Shown: positions 25,087 through 36,896 of the stretch, piece after piece
Layout of the letters: each line of letters starts with the position of its first letter
Position numbering within the stretch: the stretch's first letter is position 1
Assembly: GCF_041435495.1 (NCBI RefSeq)
Contig: NZ_CP108644.1
Location: forward strand, 1,364,001 to 1,428,000
From: Streptomyces sp. NBC_01116
GTDB lineage: Bacteria; Actinomycetota; Actinomycetes; Streptomycetales; Streptomycetaceae
Length of the DNA: 64,000 nt
Direction of reading: 5' to 3'
Notes under the pieces: generated by a model
Seen by the model: the letters and a program-made list of their open reading frames with translations, nothing else
Databases searched by the model: none
What the model was told of the DNA's origin: nothing
Translations under genes and position numbers: made by a program

Positions 25087-25590
25087 TCAGGCGCTGGCCA
25101 CGTAGTCCCGGTCGGCGGCGTCCTTCTCCAGCAGGACCATCCGGACGCCGTCGGCTCCGGTGACGGCCCCGACCTGGGCGTATCCGGCCCGCCGGTAGAG
25201 CCGCAGATTGCCCTCGCTGCGGTGCCCGCTGTGCAGCCGGAAGCGGGTCGCCGCGCGCTCGGCGGAGAGCGCCGACTCGGCGGCGAGCAGCAGCCGGGCT
25301 CCGAGTCCGTGGCCCTGGAGCCGGGGGTGGACGCAGAGTTTGCCGATGAGGCCCGTGCCGTCCGGGTCGGTGCCCCCTCGGACCGAGCCGACGACCTCGT
25401 CCCCGAGCCGGGCCACGAACACCAGGTCGTCGTCGACTTCGGCGCGCAGGGATGCGAGGCTCTGGACGAGCGGGTCGATCCGGTAGTTGTCGTACAGCTC
25501 CGCCTCGCGCTGGAAGCAGAGGTACTGGAGTCTGAAGATCTGCTCGACGTCCTGTGCCGTCGCCGCCGAGATGGTCACGCTCATGCCCAT
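25087..25590 (-). CDS. GNAT family N-acetyltransferase
   Basis: A 167-residue single-domain GNAT. The acetyl-CoA loop is GKLCVHPRLQGHGLGARLLLAAE and the end is GNLRLYRRAGYAQVG. Start ATG 25590 with GGGAGG about 9 bases upstream. Substrate unknown. It is followed on the same strand, after the sigma-like gene, by no operon partner of clear function. Confidence 0.82.
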   Translation of the reverse strand: MGMSVTISAATAQDVEQIFRLQYLCFQREAELYDNYRIDPLVQSLASLRAEVDDDLVFVARLGDEVVGSVRGGTDPDGTGLIGKLCVHPRLQGHGLGARLLLAAESALSAERAATRFRLHSGHRSEGNLRLYRRAGYAQVGAVTGADGVRMVLLEKDAADRDYVASA

Positions 25591-25607
25591 GTGTGCACGC
25601 CTCCCGC

Positions 25608-26180
25608 TCACCTGTTCGCCGGTTGCCTACCGCTCCCTTCCCGCACGGAAGGAGCGACAACCTCCGCAGCCAGCATTCTGCGCAGACATCCAAGGCAACG
25701 GGAACGGATCGGGCCCAAGCTCCCCTGTGACATACCCAACTCCCCTGCGATTTCCCGGTAGGTCGGGTCGCCGGGGGCGAGCATCGCCTCCAGCAGCCGG
25801 GGGCAGCGGCCGGGCAGCCGGGCCATCGCGGAGCGCAACGCGCGGCGTTCGGCGGCCCCGAGAGCGGCGCGTTCCGGGCAGTCGGCCGGTCCGGCGGCGG
25901 GTTCCGTTCCGGCGTACGGGCGTTCCCGCCGGGCGGTCCGGCGTCCGCGGCGGGCCTCGCCCCGTACGGTGTCGCGCACCCAGCGGGCCGCGTCGACGGG
26001 TGGCCCGGCGGCGGCCGGACGCTCCAGCAGCCTGACCCAGACGCTCTGTTCGAGGTCGGCGGGATCGAGCCCGGCGGCCGGGGCCTCGGCCCTCGCCTCC
26101 GCGCGCACCAGGGGTTGTAAGGCACGGACGACGAGTGCGGTGGAAGCGGCCGGTCCGGGGTCGTGGTCGAGAAGCGTCAT
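25608..26180 (-). CDS. Sigma-70-like transcription factor, region 4 HTH only
   Basis: A 190-residue protein. The N-terminal part contains a loose region-2-like segment (DPADLEQSVWVRLLERP). The C-terminal part ends in a sigma region 4-like helix-turn-helix (MARLPGRCPRLLEAMLAPGDPTYREIAGELGMSQGSLGPIRSRCLGCLRRML). Region 2 is short and lacks the strong aromatic -10 recognition motif, so it may be an anti-sigma-less ECF relative or a non-sigma HTH regulator. ATG 26180. It lies 17 bases upstream of the GNAT gene on the same strand and probably shares its transcript. Confidence 0.7.
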   Translation of the reverse strand: MTLLDHDPGPAASTALVVRALQPLVRAEARAEAPAAGLDPADLEQSVWVRLLERPAAAGPPVDAARWVRDTVRGEARRGRRTARRERPYAGTEPAAGPADCPERAALGAAERRALRSAMARLPGRCPRLLEAMLAPGDPTYREIAGELGMSQGSLGPIRSRCLGCLRRMLAAEVVAPSVREGSGRQPANR

Positions 26181-26314
26181 GCCCCGGCGGACGTGCCGTG
26201 AGCGCCGCCGGTTGCCCCGGCGGCACCGCACCACCCGACCGGGGTACGTGAGGACGGGCGGCTGACGGCGCACCCCGTGTACGGCGGGCGCGCCGTCACC
26301 GTCTCCGTACCGGG

Positions 26315-27472
26315 TCAGCGTCCGGCGTGGTCCGCCGCCGCGAGCAGCGCGGTGTCCGGGTGGTCGGCGAAGATGCCGTCGATGCCGGTGGCGAGGTAGG
26401 CGGCGCAGGCGCCGAACACGTCACCGTAGGCGTTGGGGTCGGTGCCGCGCCGGAAGTCGGCGGGCAGGAAGCTGTTCTCGTTGCGCAGCGTGTACGGGTG
26501 TAGCCGCAGGCCCTCGGCGTGCGCGTCCCGCACCAGGGTGGTCGGGGTGGTGAGCCGGCCCGAGGCGTCCTTGGGGATGACGAGGTCGAGGGTGGGGCCG
26601 ATGCCCTGGGCGAAGGAGGCCATCCACTTCAGCCCGGCGGGCTTCACCAGGTCGGCGACGGTGCGCGGGTCGCCCGACTCGACGAAGTCCCAGGGGCGCT
26701 CCTTCGGGCCGGACAGCAGGACGATGCGCGGGGTGTCGACGAGGCGCGCGAGGCGCTGGACGGAGCCGGGCTCGAAGGACTGGAGGATGAGCGCGGAGTC
26801 GCGGCGGTCCCGGCCGTAGCGGCGCAGCAGCCGGGCGAGCGGCTCCTCCAGGCCGAGGCCGAGCTTGCGGAAGTAGGTGGGGTGCTTGGTCTCCACGTAC
26901 AGCCAGACGGGCTTGGAGCGCCTGCGGCCCTCCTTCTCCGCCCAGCGCAGCACCTCCTCGAAGGTGGGGACCGTCCAGCGGCCGTTGTAGAGGGTGTTGT
27001 CCGGGCGGCTGCCCGGGATGCGCTCCTCGGCCCGCAGGGTCTTCAGCTCGGCGAGGGTGAAGTCCTCGGTGAACCAGCCGGTCAGGGAGAGTCCGTCGAT
27101 GCTCTTGGTGGTCCTGCGGCCGGCGAACTCGGGGTGGTCGGCGACGTCGGTGGTGGCGGTGATGTCGTTCTCGTGGCGGCAGACGAGGTGGCCGTCCTTG
27201 GTCGGCACGAGGTCCTGCTCGATGATGTGCGCGCCCATGTCGAGGGCCAGCTGGTAGGAGCCGAGGGTGTGCTCGGGGCGGTAGCCGCTGGCCCCGCGGT
27301 GGCCGATGACCGTCGGCACGGGCAGATCGCGCAGCGATCCGTGGCCGCCGCCGTGGCCGCGGCCCCGCTCGGCCGCCCGGGCGGTGGCGGGCAGGCCCAG
27401 GGCCGCGGTGCCGAGGACCGCGGCGCCCAGAAGGGTCCGCCGGCCGGGGGTCGTCCACGCACGCTCCGTCAT
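26315..27472 (-). CDS. glpQ: Secreted glycerophosphodiester phosphodiesterase (GlpQ type)
   Basis: A 385-residue protein. A Tat-like signal (GRRTLLGAAVLGTAALGLPATARA) is followed by a GDPD barrel: VIGHRGASGYRPEHTLGSYQLA (catalytic His, Glu), a second site HLVCRHENDITATTD, YVETKHPTYF and GIFADHPDTA near the end. It hydrolyses glycerophosphodiesters to glycerol-3-phosphate outside the cell. GAGGAG precedes the ATG at 27472. Transcribed alone, divergent from plsC. Confidence 0.9.
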   Translation of the reverse strand: MTERAWTTPGRRTLLGAAVLGTAALGLPATARAAERGRGHGGGHGSLRDLPVPTVIGHRGASGYRPEHTLGSYQLALDMGAHIIEQDLVPTKDGHLVCRHENDITATTDVADHPEFAGRRTTKSIDGLSLTGWFTEDFTLAELKTLRAEERIPGSRPDNTLYNGRWTVPTFEEVLRWAEKEGRRRSKPVWLYVETKHPTYFRKLGLGLEEPLARLLRRYGRDRRDSALILQSFEPGSVQRLARLVDTPRIVLLSGPKERPWDFVESGDPRTVADLVKPAGLKWMASFAQGIGPTLDLVIPKDASGRLTTPTTLVRDAHAEGLRLHPYTLRNENSFLPADFRRGTDPNAYGDVFGACAAYLATGIDGIFADHPDTALLAAADHAGR

Positions 27473-27735
27473 GAATGCTCCTCGCTTGGTGATGTCCGTG
27501 ACCGGTCGAGCGAGGCCCGATCGTAGGCTGGGAGGTGTACGAGAGGACGGCTCCTCGGCCAACATGGCGGAAACACACGTCAACACCATGTATCCGCTTC
27601 GTGAACCCGATGTGCGATCAGGGCATACCCGCGAGTATCGTCCTCACCTGCACCGACCATCACCCGTCGGCACCGGCGACCGCCCGTACGACCCATTCCA
27701 TCGCGGCCGGCCAGGCCACGACACCGGAGGAACCG

Positions 27736-28407
27736 TTGTCCCGTCTCACGGTCATCAAGGCAGTGCTCGGACCGATTCTGCGCCTGATGTTCCGCCCACA
27801 GGTGGAAGGCGTCGAGAACATTCCCGGGAGCGGGCCGGTGATCCTCGCGGGCAACCACCTCACGTTCATCGACTCGATGATCATGCCGATCTGCTGCGAC
27901 CGGCCGGTGTTCTACATCGGCAAGGACGAGTACGTCACGGGCAAGGGCCTCAAGGGCAAGCTGATGGCCTGGTTCTTCACCGGCTGCGGCATGATCCCGG
28001 TGGACCGGGACGGCGGCCGGGGCGGGGTCGCGGCGCTGATGACGGGACGCCGGGTGCTGGAGGAGGGTCAGGCCTTCGCGATCTACCCGGAGGGCACCCG
28101 CTCCCCCGATGGCCGGCTCTACCGGGGCCGTACGGGCATCGCGCGGCTGACGCTGATGACGGGCGCCCCGGTGATCCCGTTCGCGATGATCGGGACCGAC
28201 AAGCTGCAGCCGGGTGGCGCGGGTCTGCCCCGGCCGGGCAAGGTCACGGTGCGCTTCGGTGAGCCGATGGAGTTCTCGCGGTACGAGGGCATGGACCGCG
28301 ACCGCTATGTGCTGCGGGCGGTGACCGACTCGGTGATGGCCGAGGTGATGCGGCTGTCCGGCCAGGAGTACGTGGACATGTACGCGACGAAGGCGAAGGC
28401 GGCCTGA
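27736..28407 (+). CDS. plsC: 1-acyl-sn-glycerol-3-phosphate acyltransferase (PlsC)
   Basis: A 223-residue PlsC-fold enzyme. The catalytic HX4D motif is AGNHLTFIDSM and the substrate motif YPEGTRSPDG, with PVIPFAMIGTDKL downstream. It acylates lysophosphatidate in phospholipid synthesis and is membrane-associated. The TTG start at 27736 is set by a strong GGAGG 5 bases upstream; the frame is open much further, but its upstream part lacks homology features. It converges on the exporter gene across a long hairpin. Confidence 0.88.
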   Translation: MSRLTVIKAVLGPILRLMFRPQVEGVENIPGSGPVILAGNHLTFIDSMIMPICCDRPVFYIGKDEYVTGKGLKGKLMAWFFTGCGMIPVDRDGGRGGVAALMTGRRVLEEGQAFAIYPEGTRSPDGRLYRGRTGIARLTLMTGAPVIPFAMIGTDKLQPGGAGLPRPGKVTVRFGEPMEFSRYEGMDRDRYVLRAVTDSVMAEVMRLSGQEYVDMYATKAKAA

Positions 28408-28408
28408 C

Positions 28409-28478
28409 CCGCGCGGCCGTACGAGGAAGGGCCCGCACCCCCGAGGGGGTGCGGGCCCTTCCTCGTACGGCCGCGCGG
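28409..28478. terminator. Very long perfect hairpin between convergent genes
   Basis: 33-base perfectly complementary arms (28409-28441 and 28446-28478) with a 4-base loop, filling the whole gap between the stops of plsC and the MFS gene. It serves both directions. Confidence 0.92.
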
Positions 28479-28479
28479 C

Positions 28480-30024
28480 CTACGGGTGCTCGACGCTGTC
28501 GTCGAGCTTCTGGCCCCGCAGCAGGAACCAGGCCGCCACCGCCGCCGCCAGCAGCACCGACGCGCCGACACCCGCCGCGGACCGCAGTCCGTCGACGAAC
28601 GCCTCCTGGGCCGCCGAGACCAGCGGCCCCGCCTGGGCGGCGGGCAGTGCCCCGGCGGCCTCGACCGCCCCGCCCAGTGACTCGTGGGCGGCCGACTCGA
28701 CGTCGGCGGGGATGCCGGACGGGGTCGGGAAGCCCCGGTAGACGCCGGTGACGATGGAGCCGAGCAGGGCGATGCCGAGGGCCGCGCCCAGCTCGTACGC
28801 GGTCTCGGAGACGGCGGACGCGGAGCCCGCCTGCTCCTTCGGGACGCTGGAGAGGATCACGTCGGCGGTGACGGTGAAGGCGAAGCCCGCGCCGACGCCG
28901 ACGACCAGCAGCATGGAGCCGAGCAGCGGATACCCGGTGTTCTGGTCGAGCAGGGTCACACTGCCCAGGGCCAGTCCGACCGCGGCCAGACCGCCCGAGA
29001 CCACGGAGCGGACCGAGAAGCGGCGGGCGGCGAACCCGGCCAGCAGACCCGCGGTCACCGCGCCGATGGCTGCGGGCAGTTCGGCGAGCCCGGCCTCCAG
29101 CGGTCCGCGGCCCTGCACCAGTTGCAGGAACTGGGAGAGGAAGAAGACCAGACCCGACAGGCCGAGGATGGTCAGCAGGTCGGCGAGGACCGCGCCGGAG
29201 AAGCCCCGGTGGTGGAAGAGCCGCATGTCCAGCAGGGGCGCGGGCAGCCGCAGCTGCCTGCGGACGAACCAGGTGAGCGCGCCGACGCCGGCGACGGCCG
29301 CCGCACCGGCCCCCCAGCTCACCCCGTGCGCGGCCGCCTCCTTGATCGCGTACACGACACCGATCATGCCGACCAGGGAGAGCCCGACGCTGAGCATGTC
29401 CCACGGGCCGGGAGCCGGGTTCTTGGACTCGGGGATCAGCTTGATGCCGACGACGACGAGGACGGCCATCACGGGCAGGTTGATGAGGAAGACCGAACCC
29501 CACCAGAAGTGTTCGAGCAGGAACCCGCCGACGACCGGGCCGACGGCCGCGCCCGCCGAGGCCATCGCGCCCCAGATCCCGATGGCGAGGCTGCGCTCGC
29601 GCGGGTCGTGGAAGAGGTTGCGGATCAGGGCCAGGGTGGACGGCATCAGGGTGGCGCCCGCGACACCGAGGAGCGCCCGGGCCACGATCATCATCTCGGG
29701 CGTGGTCGCGTACGCGTTGAGCACGGAGACCGCGCCGAACGCGACGGCGCCGATCAGCAGCAGTTTCTTGCGGCCGATCCGGTCGCCGAGGCTGCCCATC
29801 GAGACGAGCAGGCCGGCGATGACGAAGGAGTAGACGTCGCCGATCCAGAGCAGCTGGGTGCCGGTCGGTTCGAGGTCCTCGCTGAGGAACGGGGTGGCGA
29901 GACCGAGGACGGTCGCGTCCACGGCCACCAGCAGCACGGCGAGGACGAGGACGGCGAGTGCGATCCACCGCCCCGGGCGGCGTACCGCGTCCATGGTGTC
30001 CGGGTTCTGGTCGGTGCTGGTCAT
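28480..30024 (-). CDS. DHA2-family MFS drug exporter
   Basis: A 514-residue transporter with about 14 helices. The first helix carries VAVDATVLGLATPFL and motif A is SLGDRIGRKKLLLIG; a motif C-like stretch is GAMASAGAAVGPVVGGFLLE. The family (EmrB/QacA) expels lipophilic drugs by proton antiport. Its ATG overlaps the stop of the TetR gene (ATGA), which points to TetR control of export. Substrate unknown. Confidence 0.88.
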   Translation of the reverse strand: MTSTDQNPDTMDAVRRPGRWIALAVLVLAVLLVAVDATVLGLATPFLSEDLEPTGTQLLWIGDVYSFVIAGLLVSMGSLGDRIGRKKLLLIGAVAFGAVSVLNAYATTPEMMIVARALLGVAGATLMPSTLALIRNLFHDPRERSLAIGIWGAMASAGAAVGPVVGGFLLEHFWWGSVFLINLPVMAVLVVVGIKLIPESKNPAPGPWDMLSVGLSLVGMIGVVYAIKEAAAHGVSWGAGAAAVAGVGALTWFVRRQLRLPAPLLDMRLFHHRGFSGAVLADLLTILGLSGLVFFLSQFLQLVQGRGPLEAGLAELPAAIGAVTAGLLAGFAARRFSVRSVVSGGLAAVGLALGSVTLLDQNTGYPLLGSMLLVVGVGAGFAFTVTADVILSSVPKEQAGSASAVSETAYELGAALGIALLGSIVTGVYRGFPTPSGIPADVESAAHESLGGAVEAAGALPAAQAGPLVSAAQEAFVDGLRSAAGVGASVLLAAAVAAWFLLRGQKLDDSVEHP

Positions 30025-30572
30025 TGCTCTACGCTCCGGCGTGCTCCGCCGAGCAGCAACTCGACGATCATGTGTTGGAAATCCTGTGCGGCGACCCGTC
30101 CCGCCTGGACGGCCCAGGCGCCGGTGCCGACGAGCCCGTAGAGGGCCTCCGTCAGCCAGGCGGGGGTGAGGTCGATACGGAACTCGCCGCGTTCCTGGCC
30201 GCGGCGGAAGAAGGCGGAGACCCGGGCGTCGGCCCGGTTCCAGCCCTCGTTGACCTCGTCGCCCTCGAAGAGCTGGTTCTCGTTGACGAGGAAGGACAGC
30301 AGTCCGGCGCTGGGCTCGACGGCCGCGATGAGGCGGCGCAGCCCCTCCTCGGAGGTGTCCTCGTCGAGCCGGGCGGCGTCGAGGGCCGCCTCGAACTCCT
30401 GGATGCCGAGACTCTCCAGCGCCCTCACCAGGGCGTCGCGCCCGGCGAAGTGGCGGTGGAGGGTGGCCCGGCCGATGCCCGCAGCCCTGGCGACCTCGTC
30501 CATGGTGGCGGTCGATTTGCGGGTCAGCAGGGCGGCGGCGCTGCGCAGCACCTGCTCACGATCGAGAGTCAT
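30021..30572 (-). CDS. TetR-family repressor of the adjacent exporter
   Basis: A 183-residue regulator. The HTH is TMDEVARAAGIGRATLHRHFAGRDALVRALE near residues 22-52. The ligand domain is the remainder. ATG 30572 was taken; an ATG 18 bases earlier is possible. A perfect operator-like repeat sits just upstream, suggesting it represses its own bicistronic operon with the MFS exporter until a drug binds. The 4-base overlap with the exporter supports this. Confidence 0.88.
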   Translation of the reverse strand: MTLDREQVLRSAAALLTRKSTATMDEVARAAGIGRATLHRHFAGRDALVRALESLGIQEFEAALDAARLDEDTSEEGLRRLIAAVEPSAGLLSFLVNENQLFEGDEVNEGWNRADARVSAFFRRGQERGEFRIDLTPAWLTEALYGLVGTGAWAVQAGRVAAQDFQHMIVELLLGGARRSVEQ

Positions 30573-30591
30573 GAGACGACCATAAACCATC

Positions 30592-30609
30592 TGAGACAGA
30601 TTCGTCTCA
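30592..30609. promoter_or_regulatory. TetR operator
   Basis: A perfect inverted repeat TGAGAC-N6-GTCTCA, 19 bases upstream of the TetR start codon. A TGAGAC half-site also occurs at 30572-30577. Its position favours autorepression. Confidence 0.7.
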
Positions 30610-30746
30610 TTGAATGGTGTGCGAGCAGGCAGGAGGAGGACGCGGGGGCGAAGGCGGGGCAGGCCGTGAGGCGCGGAGTGCGCGGTGGGAAACAAAAAAG
30701 TGGCCGGAGGTGGATCCACTCCTTGCCACTCTCAACTTATAGCGCA

Positions 30747-30773
30747 CGGGGGGCCTTGCGGCAAGCCCCCCCG
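30747..30773 (+). promoter_or_regulatory. Rifamycin-associated element-like palindrome upstream of helR
   Basis: An inverted repeat GGGGGG-CCTTGC / GCAAG-CCCCCC around a short centre, 75 bases ahead of the helR start and just after a TTATAG box. The core resembles, from memory, the RAE found upstream of rifamycin-inducible genes in actinomycetes. RAE are reported to drive rifampicin induction of helR and rifamycin-modifying enzymes. The match is by recollection, not alignment. Confidence 0.6.
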
Positions 30774-30847
30774 TCTGCCGCAGAATCGTCCGCCGTAGCC
30801 GGGACGGGACGCCGCCCCCGTCCGTACCGCAGATCGGAACCGATGCC

Positions 30848-33013
30848 GTGACACCCCTGACCGCCAGCGCCTTCGACCTCCCCGACCGCCTCTCCCCCAA
30901 GGCCGACCCGGCGCTGATCGCGGCTGACGAGCAGCACTTCGCGGCCGTCGCCCAGTGCCTGGAACAGTCGGTCGCCGAGCTGACCGACCGGCTCGCGGCC
31001 GAACGCAGGGCGCCCGGCGGGGCGAGCCGGCAGGCGATGGACCGCGATGTGGAGATCCACCGGCTGACCGGCCGGCTGCGCGCCCTGCGCCGGTTCGGGC
31101 TCGACCTGTGTCTCGGGCACATGGTCGCCGCGGACGGCTCCGGTCCGCTGTACGTGGGACGGCTCGGGCTGACCGACAGTACGGGCCGCCGTCTGCTGCT
31201 CGACTGGCGCTCCCCCGCCGCCGAACCGTTCTTCGGGGCCACCCACGCTGATCCGATGGGCCTGGCCGGCCGTCGCCGCTACCGCTGGGCCGACGGCCGG
31301 ATCAGCGACTACTGGGACGAGGTGTTCGCTCCGGAGGGCTTCGCCGGGCATGCCGCGCTGGATGACCAGTCCGCGTTCATCGCCAGTCTGGGCGGCAACC
31401 GTTCGGCCCGGATGCGCGATGTGCTGGGCACCATCCAGGCCGACCAGGACGCCGTGATCCGGGCGGGTTCCCGGGGCACGCTCGTCGTCGACGGCGGGCC
31501 CGGGACCGGGAAGACCGTCGTCGCCCTGCACCGCTCCGCCTTTCTCCTGTACTCCGACCCGCGCCTCGGCCACCGCCGCGGTGGCGTGCTGTTCGTCGGG
31601 CCGCACGAGCCCTACCTGGGATACGTCTCCGATGTCCTGCCCAGCCTCGGGGAGGAGGGCGTGCGGACGTGCACCCTGCGGGACCTGGTCGCCGAGGGAG
31701 CGACGGCGGGCGCCGAGACCGACCCGGAGGTGGCACGGCTGAAGGCGTCGGCGGACCTGGTGAAGGCGGTCGAGCCGGCCGTCCGGTTCTACGAGGAGCC
31801 GCCCGCCACGGGCGTACGGGTTCGGACGCACTGGTCCGACATCTGGCTGGGCGCCGCCGACTGGGCGGCGGCGTTCGGGGCGGCGGACCCGGGCACACCG
31901 CACAACGAGGCGCGGGAGGTGATCTGGGAGGAGCTGGTCACGATCCTCGTGGACAAGCACGACGGCGACGCCCCGGAGGAACAGCTGCGCGCCTCGCTGC
32001 GGCGGAACCGGGAGCTGTTCGCCCTCTTCGACCGCGCCTGGCCGCTGGTCGAGGCGGCCGACCTGGTCGGCGACCTCTGGTCCGTACCCGCCTATCTGCG
32101 CAAGTGCGCCCCCTGGCTGACCTCGGAGGAGGTCGGGCGGTTGCAGCGCCCTCAGGCGCGGGCCTGGACGGTGTCCGACCTTCCTCTCCTGGACGCGGCA
32201 CGGCAGCGGCTCGGCGATCCGGAGGCGTCCCGGCGCATGCGCCGTCACCGGGCGGCGGCCGCCGCCGAGCGGGAGCAGATGGACCGGGTCGTCGAGAGCC
32301 TGCTCGCGGACGAGACCCTGGCCGACGCGGACGCGGACGGCGAGGGTGCGCTGGCGATGCTGCGCGGGGCGGATCTCCGGGAGTCCCTGGCCACCGCCGA
32401 CCGGCCGAGCGGAGCCGAACCCGACCTGCTGGCCGGGCCGTTCGCGCACATCGTCGTGGACGAGGCGCAGGAACTGACCGACGCCCAGTGGCAGATGCTG
32501 CTCCAGCGGTGCCCGTCCCGGAGCTTCACCGTCGTCGGGGACCGGGCGCAGGCCCGGCACGGGTTCACCGAGTCGTGGCGGGAGCGGCTGGAGCGGGTCG
32601 GGCTCGACCGGATCACCCTGGCGTCCCTGACCATCAACTACCGGACGCCGGAGGAGATCATGGCTCGGGCGGAACCGGTGGTCCGGGCCGTGCTCCCCGA
32701 CGCCAACGTGCCGGTCTCCGTGCGCGGCAGCGGCATCCCCGTCAGGTACGGCCCCGCCGGGGACCTGGAGACCGTCCTCGCCGACTGGCTCGCCGCGCAC
32801 GACGACGGGATCGCCTGTGTCATCGGCGCCCCCGCGTTCCGGGCGACGCCCCGCGTGCGGTCGCTGACCCCGGAGCTGTCGAAGGGCCTGGAGTTCGACC
32901 TGGTCGTCCTCGTCGACCCGGAGGACTTCGGTACGGGCGTCGCGGGGGCGGTGGACCGCTATGTCGCGATGACCCGGGCGACCCGGGAGCTCGTCGTCCT
33001 GACGAGCTCCTGA
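30848..33013 (+). CDS. helR: HelR, helicase-like RNA polymerase protection protein
   Basis: A 721-residue UvrD/HelD-type protein. Walker A is DGGPGTGKTVVALHR near residue 217 and Walker B VVDEAQELTD near 536, followed by SFTVVGDRAQARHGF and, near the C-terminus, LSKGLEFDLVVLVDPE and YVAMTRATRELVVL. HelR proteins enter stalled or rifamycin-bound RNA polymerase and release the drug, giving resistance. The long N-terminal arm (LAAERRAPGG... about 1-110) that reaches the polymerase channels is present. GTG start 30848. The RAE-like element upstream supports HelR over housekeeping HelD. Transcribed alone. Confidence 0.85.
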   Translation: MTPLTASAFDLPDRLSPKADPALIAADEQHFAAVAQCLEQSVAELTDRLAAERRAPGGASRQAMDRDVEIHRLTGRLRALRRFGLDLCLGHMVAADGSGPLYVGRLGLTDSTGRRLLLDWRSPAAEPFFGATHADPMGLAGRRRYRWADGRISDYWDEVFAPEGFAGHAALDDQSAFIASLGGNRSARMRDVLGTIQADQDAVIRAGSRGTLVVDGGPGTGKTVVALHRSAFLLYSDPRLGHRRGGVLFVGPHEPYLGYVSDVLPSLGEEGVRTCTLRDLVAEGATAGAETDPEVARLKASADLVKAVEPAVRFYEEPPATGVRVRTHWSDIWLGAADWAAAFGAADPGTPHNEAREVIWEELVTILVDKHDGDAPEEQLRASLRRNRELFALFDRAWPLVEAADLVGDLWSVPAYLRKCAPWLTSEEVGRLQRPQARAWTVSDLPLLDAARQRLGDPEASRRMRRHRAAAAAEREQMDRVVESLLADETLADADADGEGALAMLRGADLRESLATADRPSGAEPDLLAGPFAHIVVDEAQELTDAQWQMLLQRCPSRSFTVVGDRAQARHGFTESWRERLERVGLDRITLASLTINYRTPEEIMARAEPVVRAVLPDANVPVSVRGSGIPVRYGPAGDLETVLADWLAAHDDGIACVIGAPAFRATPRVRSLTPELSKGLEFDLVVLVDPEDFGTGVAGAVDRYVAMTRATRELVVLTSS

Positions 33014-33043
33014 GGCCGTCGGGGCCGGGTCGCGGGCGGGGCT

Positions 33044-34015
33044 TCAGTGCCAGGGCAGGCCGGCCCGGTGCCGCCAGTAGGACTCCGGGTCCTCGACCAG
33101 GGCGTCGAGCCCCGCTCGCTGCTCGTCGTCCAGGTCGACGACGGCGGCGTGCAGATTGCCGGAGAGCTGGCCCGCCGTGGCCGCGCCGGAGAGCACGACG
33201 CCCGCCCAGGGCTGGTGCAGGACCAGCGCGAGGGCGACCGCGTCACCGCCCACGCCCGCGGCGGCGGCGATCTCCTGGAACACCGCGGGGGCCTCGTCCC
33301 CGGCGAGGCGTCCGTTGGCCATGCCCTCCTTGACGATCACGGTGAGTCCGGCGTCGTGGGCCTCGGCGAGCGCGGGCGCGGCCGAGGTCTCCAGCGCGTT
33401 GTAGGTGGCCTGGACCGTACGGAAGAGGGGTTCGCCGTCGACCGTGACGGCGAGGGCGGCCCGGATCGCGTCGGCCTGGGCGGGCCCGCTGGTGGAGAGG
33501 CCGACGGTGACGCCGTCGGCGGCCAGGGCGGCCAGGCGGCCGAGCAGTTCCTTGTCGGTGAGCGCCGGGCTGTCCGGGGTGACCGAGTGGACCTGGTAGA
33601 GGCTGAGCCGGTCGCCGAGGAGGCCGCGGGTCTCGGCGTACTGCCGCTCGAAGGTGGCGAGGCTGTGGTCCTTGACCTCGTGTTCCGCTGCCTCGACGCT
33701 CCAGTCGGCGGTGTAGGTGTACCCCCATTTGCTGCCGACGACGAGGTCGGTGAACGAGGGCCGGGCGTCCAGCCACTCCCCCAGGAACTCCTCGGCGCGG
33801 CCGTAGGAGCGGGCGGTGTCGACGTACCGGACGCCCTGGGCGTAGGCGGCGTCCAGCAGTTCGTGGGTGCGGGCGCGCAGGGCGTCGGGGTCGCGGTCGG
33901 CGGGCAGGTCCCGGTCTCGGTGGAGATTGATGTAGCCGGGCCTTCCGACGGCGGCAAGGCCCAGCCCGATGTGGGCGGTCGGGGTCGTCGCGGCGGCCAG
34001 GGCGGCGAAGGGCAT
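33044..34015 (-). CDS. Aldo/keto reductase
   Basis: A 323-residue TIM-barrel reductase of the AKR superfamily: GVRYVDTARSYGRAEEFLGEWL near residue 60 (catalytic Asp and Tyr), LVVGSKWGYTY (Lys), and SLYQVHSVTPDSPAL (His). It should reduce aldehydes or ketones with NADPH. ATG 34015. The start codon and part of the GAGGAG Shine-Dalgarno lie in one arm of an 18-base inverted repeat, see the separate entry. Substrate unknown. Confidence 0.85.
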   Translation of the reverse strand: MPFAALAAATTPTAHIGLGLAAVGRPGYINLHRDRDLPADRDPDALRARTHELLDAAYAQGVRYVDTARSYGRAEEFLGEWLDARPSFTDLVVGSKWGYTYTADWSVEAAEHEVKDHSLATFERQYAETRGLLGDRLSLYQVHSVTPDSPALTDKELLGRLAALAADGVTVGLSTSGPAQADAIRAALAVTVDGEPLFRTVQATYNALETSAAPALAEAHDAGLTVIVKEGMANGRLAGDEAPAVFQEIAAAAGVGGDAVALALVLHQPWAGVVLSGAATAGQLSGNLHAAVVDLDDEQRAGLDALVEDPESYWRHRAGLPWH

Positions 34016-34076
34016 CGCGGGCTCCTCGGGGTCGGGTTTCGGTTACTCCTACCCCGGTGAGCCCGCGATGCTCTTC
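34007..34076 (-). promoter_or_regulatory. Inverted repeat covering the aldo/keto reductase start codon
   Basis: Arms 34007-34024 and 34059-34076 pair over 18 bases (17 Watson-Crick, one G-T) with a 34-base loop. One arm contains the ATG and part of its Shine-Dalgarno, so the mRNA hairpin would hide the start. A DNA operator is an alternative. Confidence 0.55.
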
Positions 34077-34114
34077 GTCCATCCGGTGCGGCACGGCTCC
34101 CCGCGCGGCCGCCG

Positions 34115-36862
<2,748 letters not shown>

Positions 36863-36879
36863 TTACGGTGCAATCACTG

Positions 36880-36896
36880 ATGGGTATAACTATGCA
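36880..36896. promoter_or_regulatory. ArgR box upstream of argG
   Basis: ATGGGTATAACTATGCA, an AT-rich imperfect palindrome 28 bases ahead of argG, similar to the two boxes ahead of argC. ArgR with arginine binds such sites and represses; argR is 0.9 kb away. Confidence 0.6.
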
